A model generated the notes under the pieces. It had not been told where the DNA came from. It ran no database searches and saw nothing but the letters and a program-made list of their open reading frames with translations. From assembly GCF_020532645.1 (NCBI RefSeq), contig NZ_JAJAUZ010000053.1, positions 1 through 52,069 of the forward strand: a DNA stretch of 52,069 nucleotides. The letters are read 5' to 3'. The position numbers and the translations under genes were made by a program. The stretch comes from Streptomyces bambusae (GTDB lineage: Bacteria; Actinomycetota; Actinomycetes; Streptomycetales; Streptomycetaceae). This document shows, one piece after another, positions 24,185 to 31,977 of this stretch. Each line of letters begins with the position of its first letter. Positions within the stretch are counted from its first letter, which is position 1.

Positions 24185-24203
24185 ACAGGTTAGCCTTACC
24201 TTA
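24185..24203 (-). promoter_or_regulatory. Iron box (DmdR/IdeR operator)
   Basis: Read on the minus strand, TAAGGTAAGGCTAACCTGT matches the actinobacterial iron box consensus TTAGGTTAGGCTAACCTAA at 15 of 19 positions, including the core AGGCTAACCT. It lies 30-48 bp upstream of the FhuF-like ATG, where a repressor would block transcription. It may also touch the divergent gntR promoter. Confidence 0.8.
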
Positions 24204-24250
24204 CCCGAATCCTGGCCGGTCCTATCAACGCCGTCCCATATCCTCGGAAC

Positions 24251-24904
24251 GTGCACAGCGAAGCATCCGTCCCGGCCCAGAAGGTGGTCCGCCACTCCGT
24301 ACGCGGTCAGGTCCTCGAAGCCCTGCGCGCGGCGCTGGTGGACGGCGACCTGGTGCCCGGCGAGATCTACTCGGGGCCGGCGCTGGGGGAGCGGTTCGGG
24401 GTCTCGGCGACACCCGTGCGCGAGGCCATGCAGCAGCTGGCCCTCGAGGGCGCCGTGGAATGCCTGCCGAACCGCGGCTTCCGGGTGATCGTACGGACCG
24501 CCCGCGAGCTCGCCGAGCTGGTCGAGGTCCGGGCCCTGCTGGAGGTCCCCGTCATGCTCCGGCTGGCGCGTACCGCCCCGGTCTCGGCCTGGACCGCCCT
24601 GCGGCCCGCCGCCGCGGCCACCGCGGCCGCCGCCGCGGCCGGGGACGTGCCCGGCTACGCGGAGTCCGACCGCGCGTTCCACCGCGCGGTGCTCTCCCTG
24701 GCGGGCAACGAGCAGCTCGTCCACGTCGCGGACGACCTGCACCGGCGCGCCCAGTGGCCCGCCCCCGGCGCCCCGCGGATCCGCCGGGCCGACCTGGTCG
24801 CGGACGCGGCGGAGCACTCCGCCCTGCTGGAGGCGCTGATCGCCCAGGACCTCCAGGTCGTGGAATCACTCGTACGGGAGCACTTCACGGGCGCGCCGCG
24901 CTGA
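24251..24904 (+). CDS. GntR family transcriptional regulator (FCD type)
   Basis: 217 aa. An N-terminal winged helix (VRGQVLEALRAALVDGDLVPGEIYSGPALGERFGVSATPVREAMQQLALEGAVE) typical of GntR is followed by an all-helical FCD effector domain (FHRAVLSLAGNEQLVHVADDLHRR, AEHSALLEALIAQDLQVVESLVREHF). The FCD histidine/aspartate ligands are partly visible (DRAFHR, EHSALLEA). GTG 24251 has no Shine-Dalgarno, but TATCCT ends 6 nt before it, so the transcript may be leaderless. Effector unknown; divergent from an iron-regulated gene. Confidence 0.9.
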   Translation: MHSEASVPAQKVVRHSVRGQVLEALRAALVDGDLVPGEIYSGPALGERFGVSATPVREAMQQLALEGAVECLPNRGFRVIVRTARELAELVEVRALLEVPVMLRLARTAPVSAWTALRPAAAATAAAAAAGDVPGYAESDRAFHRAVLSLAGNEQLVHVADDLHRRAQWPAPGAPRIRRADLVADAAEHSALLEALIAQDLQVVESLVREHFTGAPR

Positions 24905-25038
24905 CCCGGGCCGCCGGGCGCCGCCCCGGGCATGCCGAACGGCCGTCCGGCCGGTCGGCCCCCGTACCGTCGACGGGACGGGGACCGGCAGGCCGGCGGC
25001 CGCCGACGCGCCGTGCTAACCGCGGCCTCACCCGCGCC

Positions 25039-26079
25039 TCACCACAGCGCCCGGTAGATCCGGGCCCACGGGCGCGGCCGCTCCGCCTCCCGGACCCCGG
25101 CTTCGGAGTACCGCCCGGTCAGCAGCGACCAGTCGCGGGTGGCCCGCATCCAGTCCTCCATGCAGCGCACCAGGGTGCGCACCGCCTCCTCGTCCTCGTC
25201 GGTCAGCCGGTACTCGTGGCACAGCTCGGGAATGCCGGCGGCGAGCGTCCGGAACTCGGCGACCCGGACGGCAACCATCCGGACCGCCTCCGCGGCGGCC
25301 TCCTCCGCCGTACAGCCGGTCGCGGACTGCAGCACCGGCACGATGTTGTGGAACTCGCCCGAGGCCAGCTCCTTGCCGAGGGAGGCCAGGTCGTTCGTGA
25401 GCGCCACCACCTCGCTGCTCAGATCGGCCATCCGGGTGAGCCGGGCCGAGCGCCGCACCTCCGCGGGCACCTCCAGCCCGGTCAGCCGCTCGACCAGGTC
25501 GAAGCAGGAGTCGGTGCCGATCGTCGCCCGGCGCACCGCCATGTACCGGGCCGGGGCCGGCGGGCCGGGCGCGTCCCGGTCCGCCGCCTCGCCCGCGTAC
25601 CCGCCGATGAAGCGGGTCCAGCTGGCCCGGTGCCGTTGCCGCCACCCGGGTGACATGCCGACCACCGACCGCTCCCACAGCTCGCGGAAGGCGTCCTTGA
25701 GGGGGTCGGGCGGCCCGCTGCGCGGCCCGCCGTCCATGACCTCGACCGTGGCGGCGGCGATCTCCGCGACCCGCGCGGGATCCCGCCCCAGCGGACTGTC
25801 GAACTGGTCGTCGAAGACGAAGTACCAGCCCATCCAGTCCGTCATCAGGTCCAGCGAGGCGCCGGTCGCGAACGGGTACGCGCGCGCCGCGAGCTGGTCC
25901 AGCCGCAGCACGTCGTACGCCGCCAGGTCCCGCTCCGACAGCAGCGCGCGGTCGCGCATCCAGCCCAGGCTGCGCCGCCGGGCCCGGTCCGCGTCCGGAC
26001 TCACCCGCTCCGGGAAGGGCAGGTCCAGTTCGTGGAGGTGTCCCCGGGTGTCCACCGGGTCCCTGCGTATCGTGCTCAC
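25039..26079 (-). CDS. Class I terpene synthase (pentalenene synthase-like)
   Basis: 346 aa, the usual bacterial sesquiterpene synthase size. Aspartate-rich motif D90-D-Q-F-D94 (FVFDDQFDSP), NSE triad N229-D-L-A-S233-L-G-K-E237, diphosphate-sensor region RRATIG near 184, and a C-terminal RY pair (TGRYSE). The pattern around these motifs resembles pentalenene synthase PtlA (which also has DDQFD), but the product cannot be deduced. GTG 26079 overlaps the P450 stop (GTGA), so the two proteins are coupled. Probably cyclises farnesyl diphosphate in the cytoplasm. Confidence 0.9.
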   Translation of the reverse strand: MSTIRRDPVDTRGHLHELDLPFPERVSPDADRARRRSLGWMRDRALLSERDLAAYDVLRLDQLAARAYPFATGASLDLMTDWMGWYFVFDDQFDSPLGRDPARVAEIAAATVEVMDGGPRSGPPDPLKDAFRELWERSVVGMSPGWRQRHRASWTRFIGGYAGEAADRDAPGPPAPARYMAVRRATIGTDSCFDLVERLTGLEVPAEVRRSARLTRMADLSSEVVALTNDLASLGKELASGEFHNIVPVLQSATGCTAEEAAAEAVRMVAVRVAEFRTLAAGIPELCHEYRLTDEDEEAVRTLVRCMEDWMRATRDWSLLTGRYSEAGVREAERPRPWARIYRALW

Positions 26080-27419
26080 CGCGCACGCAGCCGGATGCCG
26101 AGCCGGCGTGGCCGCAGGATGGTCGCCAGCCGGGCAGGGCGCAGGTCCGCCCCGGGAGCCACTTCCAGCCGCCAGCGGCTCACCGTGCTCGCCAGGGCCA
26201 GGGCCGTCTCGCCGAGTGCGAAGGTGTCGCCGATGCACTTGCGGGCCCCGCCGCCGAAGGCGGAGAACGCGCCGCGCGGCAGCCCCGCGGCCCGCTCCGG
26301 AAGCCACCGGTCCGGGTCGAAGGCGTCCGGCTCCGTGTACAGGTCGGCCCGCCGCTGGACCACGTACGGGCTGAAGACGACGGTGCTGCCGGCGGGGATC
26401 CGGCGGCCGGCGAGTTCGGCGCCCGCGGGGGCCGTCATCCGGGTCAGGAGCCAGCCCGCCGGGTACAGGCGCATCGTTTCGGTCAGCACCCGCTTGGTGA
26501 ACTCCAGCCGCGGCACGTGCTCCCAGCGCGGTGATCCGCCGTCCAGGACCTCGTCCACCTCGGCCCGCAGCCGGTCCTGCGCCTCGGTGTCCTGGGCGAG
26601 CAGGAGGCAGGCCCAGGTGAGGGTGGCGGCCGAGGTCTCGGAGCTGGCGGCCAGCAGGGTCACCATCTGGTCGTGCAGCTCGGTGGGGGTGGGCTCACGG
26701 CCCATCCGGCCGCCGGAGGCGAGCACGACGGAGAGCACGTCGCCGTGGTCCTCGCCGGTCTCTCGGTAGTCGGCGATCAGTTCGTCGATGGCCCCGTGCA
26801 GGTCGGCGATGGCCTCGGCGTAGCGGCGCCGGCTCGGCGTGGGCAGCTTCTGGAGGGGGCCGGGCACCAGCATCCGGGCGAAGATGTTGCCGAGCATGAC
26901 GTTGAACGACTGCTCGATCCGGTGGGCCGTCCCGGCGGCTATCTCCGTGGAGAACAGGGCGCGCACGGCCGTGCCCAGGGTGAACCGGTACCAGGTGCTG
27001 AAGGCGTCGATGACGCACCCGTCGTACCAGGACTCCTGCAGCGGGCCGAGCCGCTTCTCCATGGCTGCGCCGTACTGCGCCAGCCGGTCCGGGCGGAACG
27101 CCGGCTGGAGCAGGCGGCGTTGGGCCCGGTGCTCCGAATGCGGACAGCTGCCGAGGCCGTTGCCGAGGAAGTCCCGGGCCTTCTCGTAGAGCAGGCCGCC
27201 CTTGTCGAACGTGCGGTCGTCGGCCAGCACCTGGTGGAGCAGGTCCTGGTGGCAGGGGACGTACGCGGTCTGCGGGCCCAGCTTGATCTCGACCAGGTCG
27301 CCGTACCGGGGGAGTTCCGCGAGGAACTGCAGGGGACGGTGCAGCAATTGCCGTCCGTGTCCGACCAGGGGGAGCGCTCCGGGGGCGCTTCCCGCCGTGA
27401 ACTGCGTCTTCACTGACAT
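26076..27419 (-). CDS. Cytochrome P450 (PtlI/CYP183-like)
   Basis: 447 aa. Conserved P450 elements are visible: ExxR in TETMRLYP, the meander PxxFDPDRWLPE, and the heme loop FGGGARKCIGD with Cys395. The I-helix reads AASSETSAATLTW, i.e. Ser where most have Thr next to the acidic residue. The N-terminal GALPLVGHGRQLLHRPLQFL and LVEIKLGP match the terpene P450s PtlI and CYP170A1 as I recall them. It overlaps the terpene synthase by GTGA and probably oxidises its product. ATG 27419 is followed by 224 bp of upstream non-coding DNA. Confidence 0.9.
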   Translation of the reverse strand: MSVKTQFTAGSAPGALPLVGHGRQLLHRPLQFLAELPRYGDLVEIKLGPQTAYVPCHQDLLHQVLADDRTFDKGGLLYEKARDFLGNGLGSCPHSEHRAQRRLLQPAFRPDRLAQYGAAMEKRLGPLQESWYDGCVIDAFSTWYRFTLGTAVRALFSTEIAAGTAHRIEQSFNVMLGNIFARMLVPGPLQKLPTPSRRRYAEAIADLHGAIDELIADYRETGEDHGDVLSVVLASGGRMGREPTPTELHDQMVTLLAASSETSAATLTWACLLLAQDTEAQDRLRAEVDEVLDGGSPRWEHVPRLEFTKRVLTETMRLYPAGWLLTRMTAPAGAELAGRRIPAGSTVVFSPYVVQRRADLYTEPDAFDPDRWLPERAAGLPRGAFSAFGGGARKCIGDTFALGETALALASTVSRWRLEVAPGADLRPARLATILRPRRLGIRLRAR

Positions 27420-27643
27420 GCCTGGCAGGGTGCCCAACAGTCCCGCAGCCACAAACACTGATCTTGCGGCGCATGGGCGCCCGCGGAGGAGCACGGTGCA
27501 CCCGAGCGCCCCCGGGCCCCCGGGGGCGCTCCCTGCCCGTCCGGCACCGGGCCGGACCGGCCCCGATGCCGGAACGTCCGGGTCCGCACGAGGCCGGACC
27601 GGCGCGCGGCAGGCGTCGCGCGCCGGTCCCGGACCGTCCCCGG

Positions 27644-28417
27644 TCAGGCCGTGGACGGCGACAGGCTCGCGGCCAGCCAGGTCGGCACGCCGCCCAGCAG
27701 GTGCACCAGCCGGCGGGCCTCGGCCCGCAGCCGGCCCGCCTCCGGCTCCTCCTCCGCCTCCGCGAGCGCGGCCAGCGCCGGTGCGGTCCCGATCAGGTAG
27801 CCCAGCTCCTCGCGCAGCCGCAGCGACTGGGTGAACCCCTTGCGGGCCTCGCCGAGTTCGCCGTTGCGCAGCGCCAGCCCGGCCAGGTGGCGCCAGGTGA
27901 AGGAGAGGAGCAGGGCGTCGCCCTGGGCCGCGGCCGCGGTGTGCGAGCGGTGGTAGGCGGCCCGGGCCGCCTGCGGGGAGCCCGCGATGTTCTCCGCGAC
28001 CAGTCCGCGCCGGAAGTCGAGCAGCGCCCGGCGCGGCGAGGCCAGCGGGATCAGGGTGGCCGCCCGGCCGAGCGCGGACCGGGCCTCGTCGCCGCGGTCG
28101 CGCACGCCCAGGAGGGTCGCCGCGTACGCCAGGTAGCCGCGTTCGCAGGCCGCCTGGCCGCGCTCGTCGTCCGTACCCGCGGTGGCCTCGGCGGCCCGCA
28201 GGGCCTCCTCGGCCTCGGTCCAGCCCGCCTCCGTGTAGAGGCACCGCTCGATCAGCAGGGACGCCCGCTGGAGGGCGGGTCCCGGGGCGGCCGCGTGCGG
28301 CTCCAGGAGGGCCGCGGCATCCGTCCAGCAGCCGCGGGACCGCAGCCGCCATATCGCCCGCTGCAGGGGGTCGTCGCCCCCGGCCGTTCCGGTTTTCGAC
28401 ATGGCGGTGTCCGCCAC
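27644..28417 (-). CDS. Helical-repeat (TPR-like) protein upstream of the P450-terpene synthase pair
   Basis: 257 aa. It is rich in Ala/Leu/Arg amphipathic helices with TPR-like spacing (ALQRASLLIERCLYTEAGWTEAEEALRAAEA, ACERGYLAYAATLLGVRDRGDEARSALGRA, LRNGELGEARKGFTQSLRLREELG, each in separate repeats). GTG 28417 is chosen for its GGGGAGG site 6 nt upstream; ATG 28399 (MSKTGTAGG) is possible. Short upstream TPR proteins of this kind usually act in protein-protein contacts or sensing. Its link to the terpene genes is only position and strand (224 bp gap). Confidence 0.6.
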   Translation of the reverse strand: MADTAMSKTGTAGGDDPLQRAIWRLRSRGCWTDAAALLEPHAAAPGPALQRASLLIERCLYTEAGWTEAEEALRAAEATAGTDDERGQAACERGYLAYAATLLGVRDRGDEARSALGRAATLIPLASPRRALLDFRRGLVAENIAGSPQAARAAYHRSHTAAAAQGDALLLSFTWRHLAGLALRNGELGEARKGFTQSLRLREELGYLIGTAPALAALAEAEEEPEAGRLRAEARRLVHLLGGVPTWLAASLSPSTA

Positions 28418-28559
28418 ATTGCCCTCCCCAAAGCGCGCCGTTGAGCCCTGGGGCGAATCCCAGCACACACCGGCGTGACGCGCCAAGGGGTCTGGTGAAC
28501 CCTTTCACAAAGTCTGAATCAGACCATGTGATCATCCGTCAGGCGGTACCGGTTCCCCG

Positions 28560-30227
28560 TCAGCTCATACGCAGGGCGAGGAAGAAATCGAGCTTGTCCT
28601 CCAGCCGCGAGAGGTCCCGCGCCGTCAACTGCTCGATTCGCCCGACGCGGTAGCGCAGGGTGTTGACGTGCAGGTGCAGACGGGTCGCGCAGCGGGTCCA
28701 CGAGCCGTCGCAGTCGAGGAACGCCTCCAGCGTCGGGATCAGCTCGGCGCGGTGGCGCCGGTCGTAGTCCCGCAGCGGGTCCAGCAGCCGCGCGGTGAAC
28801 GCCCGGCGCACGTCGTCCGGCACGAACGGCAGCAGCAGCACGTGCGAGGCCAGCTCGTGGTGCCCGGCCGCACACACCCGGCCGGGGCGGGCCGCCGCCA
28901 CCCGGCGGGCGTGCCGGGCCTCCTCCAGCGCACCGCGCAGCCCCTCCGCGGAGTGCACGGCCGCACTGACGCCCAGCGTCAGCCGCCCGTCGTCGGCCAG
29001 CCCGGCCGCCAGCGGCTCGCGTACGGTCGCCAGCAGCGCGTCCGCGTGCAGCGCGGCGGTCTCCGCCTCGCCCTCGCCGGCCAGCGCGGGCAGCGGCACC
29101 AGCGCGATCGCCTCGTCCCCGGAGTGCGCCACGGCGATCCGGTCCGAGGGCTCGGGACCCGAGACGCCCGGGTCGACCAGGATCTCCTCCAGCAGCGACT
29201 GGGCCACCGGGCCGCCGGGGATGTCCCCGCCGTCCCAGTCGACCCGCGCCACCACGACCTGCCAGTGCGGGGCCGTGCCCAGCCCCGGCAGCAGCACCGG
29301 GGCCGCCACCCGCAGGCGGGCCGCGATCTCGGCCGGGGGGGCACCCGTCTGGACCAGCTCCAGCACCTCCTGGGCCAGCCGGCGGCGCACCGTGCGGGCC
29401 GCGTCCCGGCGGTCCCGCTCCACCGCGATCAGCTGGGTCACGCCCTGCAGCAGGTCCAGTCGCTCGGCCGGCCAGTCGCCGGCGTCCGCCTCCACGGCCA
29501 GCAGCCAGTCCGACAGCACGCTCTCCCGGACGTCGCGCACCGCGGGGGCCGCTCCCCGCGCCTGTCCCTTGATCGGGAAGAGCGAGTACGTAATACCCTG
29601 GATGGAGATCCGGTGCGGCCCCCTGCGGCCGGTCCGGACCGCTGCCAGGTGCTCACTGGCGAGCGCCGCGCACACGCCCGGCGTCAGGGGCTCTCCGGCC
29701 CCGGCGATCTGCCTGCCCGTGGGGGACAGCACCCACGCGCGCAGATCGAGGTCGGTGGTGAGGAGATCGAGCACCACATCCGGACCGCCGCCGGCGGGAC
29801 CCGAGGTCATGAGCCGCCGGTGCCGGTCCACGACGGCCGCGAGGTCGCCCGCGCGCTCCCCGGACACCTGCCGGACCACGTACTCGGTGATCGTGGCGAA
29901 TGCAACGTCCTCGTTCACTGCGAACAGCGGCAGGCGGTTGCGGCGGCAGGCCGAAACGAGGTCGTCGGGAATGTCCCCCAGCTCCGCCTCGCCGGCCGCC
30001 AGACCCGCGACCCCCGCACTCGCGAGGATTCGTACGAACGGCTCGGAGTCGGCCGAATTCTTTCGCCAGGCGAGCCCCGTCAGCACCAATTCGCCGCCCG
30101 AGAGGTACCGGCTCGGGTCACGGAGGTCGGTCGTCATGACCCCGCGAACCGTGCGGTCGAGCTCCTCCTCGCCGCCCAGGAGCCGCAGGCCCAGTGCCTC
30201 GGTTTCCAGTAGTGCGCGCAGCCTCAT
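28560..30227 (-). CDS. PucR family transcriptional regulator of purine catabolism
   Basis: 555 aa. An N-terminal PucR domain (MRLRALLETEALGLRLLGGEEELDR, TTDLRDPSRYLSGGELVLTGLAW) precedes a central GGDEF-related region and a C-terminal PucR helix-turn-helix (TRLHLHVNTLRYRVGRIEQLTA). In Streptomyces, PucR-type proteins beside xanthine dehydrogenase are thought to activate the purine genes. ATG 30227 is used because the PucR domain begins there; an earlier in-frame ATG at 30296 lacks support. It is divergent from the xdh operon with about 250 bp between, which should hold the shared operator region. Confidence 0.88.
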   Translation of the reverse strand: MRLRALLETEALGLRLLGGEEELDRTVRGVMTTDLRDPSRYLSGGELVLTGLAWRKNSADSEPFVRILASAGVAGLAAGEAELGDIPDDLVSACRRNRLPLFAVNEDVAFATITEYVVRQVSGERAGDLAAVVDRHRRLMTSGPAGGGPDVVLDLLTTDLDLRAWVLSPTGRQIAGAGEPLTPGVCAALASEHLAAVRTGRRGPHRISIQGITYSLFPIKGQARGAAPAVRDVRESVLSDWLLAVEADAGDWPAERLDLLQGVTQLIAVERDRRDAARTVRRRLAQEVLELVQTGAPPAEIAARLRVAAPVLLPGLGTAPHWQVVVARVDWDGGDIPGGPVAQSLLEEILVDPGVSGPEPSDRIAVAHSGDEAIALVPLPALAGEGEAETAALHADALLATVREPLAAGLADDGRLTLGVSAAVHSAEGLRGALEEARHARRVAAARPGRVCAAGHHELASHVLLLPFVPDDVRRAFTARLLDPLRDYDRRHRAELIPTLEAFLDCDGSWTRCATRLHLHVNTLRYRVGRIEQLTARDLSRLEDKLDFFLALRMS

Positions 30228-30479
30228 GGGGTCGCCGCCGATCTGTCTCGATGTTGCCGTTGAAAATCGGAGAGGCTGCTCGGCCTCGCCTTTCATACGA
30301 ATCTACAAGACAGGGGAGGTGCCCAGCCAACTCCTTCATGGTTTCGGTGACTGCACCCGAGGGACGCGCGGCTTGTGTACTGACTCCACACCGCGTTAAC
30401 AGCACGTGAACGACCAGTCGAGGGCCTTTGGGCCTCCTGGCTTGAAGTGAACGACCCGATTAAGAAGAAGAGAGCCGAC

Positions 30480-31373
30480 ATGGACTTCCTTCGCCCCGCC
30501 AGCTGGGAGGAGGCGCTCGCCGCTAAGGCAGAGCACCCCACAGCTGTGCCGATTGCGGGTGGCACCGACATCATGGTCGAGATCAACTTCGACCACCGCC
30601 GTCCGGAGTACCTCCTTGACCTCAACCGCATCGAGCTGCTGCGGGAGTGGGAGGTAGGCGAGGAGGTCACCCGGATCGGTGCCTCCGTCCCATACACCCA
30701 GATCATCGAGAACCTCCGCGCCACGGTGCCGGGGCTCGCGCTCGCCTCGCACACGGTCGCGTCCCCGCAGATCCGCAACCGCGGCGGTGTCGGCGGCAAC
30801 CTGGGCTGCGCCTCCCCGGCCGGCGACTCGCACCCGGCCCTGCTGGCCGCGGGCGCCGAGGTCGAGGTCGAGTCGGTGCGCGGCTCCCGCCTCATCCCGA
30901 TCGACGAGTTCTACACCGGCGTCAAGCGCAACGCGCTGGCCCCGGACGAGCTCATCAAGACCGTGCACGTGAAGAACGCGGACGGCCCGCAGCAGTACTC
31001 CAAGGTCGGCACCCGCAACGCGATGGTCATCGCGGTGTGCGCCTTCGGCCTGGCCCTGCACCCGGAGACCCGTACGGTCCGCACCGGCATCGGCTCCGCC
31101 GCGCCGACCCCGATCCGGGCGAAGGCCGCCGAGGAGTTCCTGAACGCCGCACTCGAAGAGGGCGGTTTCTGGGACAACGGCAAGGTCGTCACGCCGTCGA
31201 TCGCCAAGCAGTTCGGTGAGCTCGCCTCCGGCGCCTGCAACCCGATCGACGACGTCCGCGGCACGGCGAAGTACCGCCGTCACGCCGTCGGCATCATGGC
31301 TCGCCGCCAGCTCGTCTGGACGTGGGAGCAGTACCGCGCCGGCAACGGCCGCACGCTGGAAGGAGCTGCGTAA
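30480..31373 (+). CDS. Xanthine dehydrogenase FAD-binding subunit
   Basis: 297 aa. Carries the FAD subunit that passes electrons from the [2Fe-2S] clusters to NAD. The FAD-binding loops PIAGGTDIMVEIN and ASPQIRNRGGVGGNLGCASPAGDSHPAL and a C-terminal CO dehydrogenase flavoprotein-like domain are visible. ATG 30480 starts MDFLRPASWEEAL, the family's usual opening; a GTG at 30447 would add 11 residues. No strong Shine-Dalgarno is visible. The stop is 2 nt before the next start, so the three subunits are cotranslated in the order FAD, FeS, Mo. Confidence 0.93.
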   Translation: MDFLRPASWEEALAAKAEHPTAVPIAGGTDIMVEINFDHRRPEYLLDLNRIELLREWEVGEEVTRIGASVPYTQIIENLRATVPGLALASHTVASPQIRNRGGVGGNLGCASPAGDSHPALLAAGAEVEVESVRGSRLIPIDEFYTGVKRNALAPDELIKTVHVKNADGPQQYSKVGTRNAMVIAVCAFGLALHPETRTVRTGIGSAAPTPIRAKAAEEFLNAALEEGGFWDNGKVVTPSIAKQFGELASGACNPIDDVRGTAKYRRHAVGIMARRQLVWTWEQYRAGNGRTLEGAA

Positions 31374-31375
31374 CC

Positions 31376-31975
31376 ATGCGCGTCAATTTCACTGTCAACG
31401 GCCGCCCGCAGGAAGCGGACGACGTGTGGGAGGGCGAGTCCCTTCTCTACGTGCTGCGCGAGCGCCTGGGCCTGCCCGGCTCCAAGAACGCCTGTGAGCA
31501 GGGCGAGTGCGGCTCCTGTACGGTCCGCCTCGACGGCGTGCCGGTCTGCTCCTGCCTGGTCGCGGCCGGCCAGGTCGAGGGCCGCGACGTCGTGACCGTC
31601 GAGGGCCTGGCGGACTTCGCCAAGCAGCGCGAGGAGCACGGCCACGCGTGCGGCACCGGAGCGTGCGGCGGCGCCCAGGGCGTCTCCACCGACGAGGCCA
31701 AGCAGTGGACGGCCAAGGGCACCGACTCCCAGACCGGCGAGGGCGTCGAACTCTCCCCGATCCAGCAGGCGTTCATCGACGCCGGCGCCGTCCAGTGCGG
31801 TTTCTGCACCCCGGGTCTGCTGGTCCAGGCCGACGCCCTGCTGGAGAGCAACGCGTCGCCGTCCGACCAGGACATCCGCGAGGCCCTGTCCGGCAACCTC
31901 TGCCGCTGCACGGGCTACGAGAAGATCCTCGACGCGGTCCGCCTGGCGGCCGCCCGTCAGGGAGAGGCGGTCTGA
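31376..31975 (+). CDS. Xanthine dehydrogenase [2Fe-2S] subunit
   Basis: 199 aa. Plant-type cluster ligands C40, C45, C48 and C58/C60 (CEQGECGSC...CSC) and the second cluster C141, C144, C176, C178 (CGFC, CRC). The family is usually near 160 aa; here residues about 82-125 are an insertion containing another CGTGAC pair (C92, C97). ATG 31376 follows GGAAGGAG 9-10 nt upstream. The last codons overlap nothing; the Mo subunit starts 2 nt downstream. Confidence 0.93.
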   Translation: MRVNFTVNGRPQEADDVWEGESLLYVLRERLGLPGSKNACEQGECGSCTVRLDGVPVCSCLVAAGQVEGRDVVTVEGLADFAKQREEHGHACGTGACGGAQGVSTDEAKQWTAKGTDSQTGEGVELSPIQQAFIDAGAVQCGFCTPGLLVQADALLESNASPSDQDIREALSGNLCRCTGYEKILDAVRLAAARQGEAV

Positions 31976-31977
31976 TC

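Noticed and set aside
25039..28417. Assignment of the terpene locus to pentalenolactone or albaflavenone biosynthesis
   Set aside because: The P450 and synthase resemble PtlI and PtlA, but no oxygenase, Baeyer-Villiger or self-resistance genes are nearby and product cannot be read from motifs.
29588..29594. TTA on the minus strand within the PucR gene (a second bldA codon?)
   Set aside because: Read in frame it is ATT-ACG (Ile-Thr); the TTA is out of frame. The same was found for the TTAC near 45290 in cobN (TCT-TAC).
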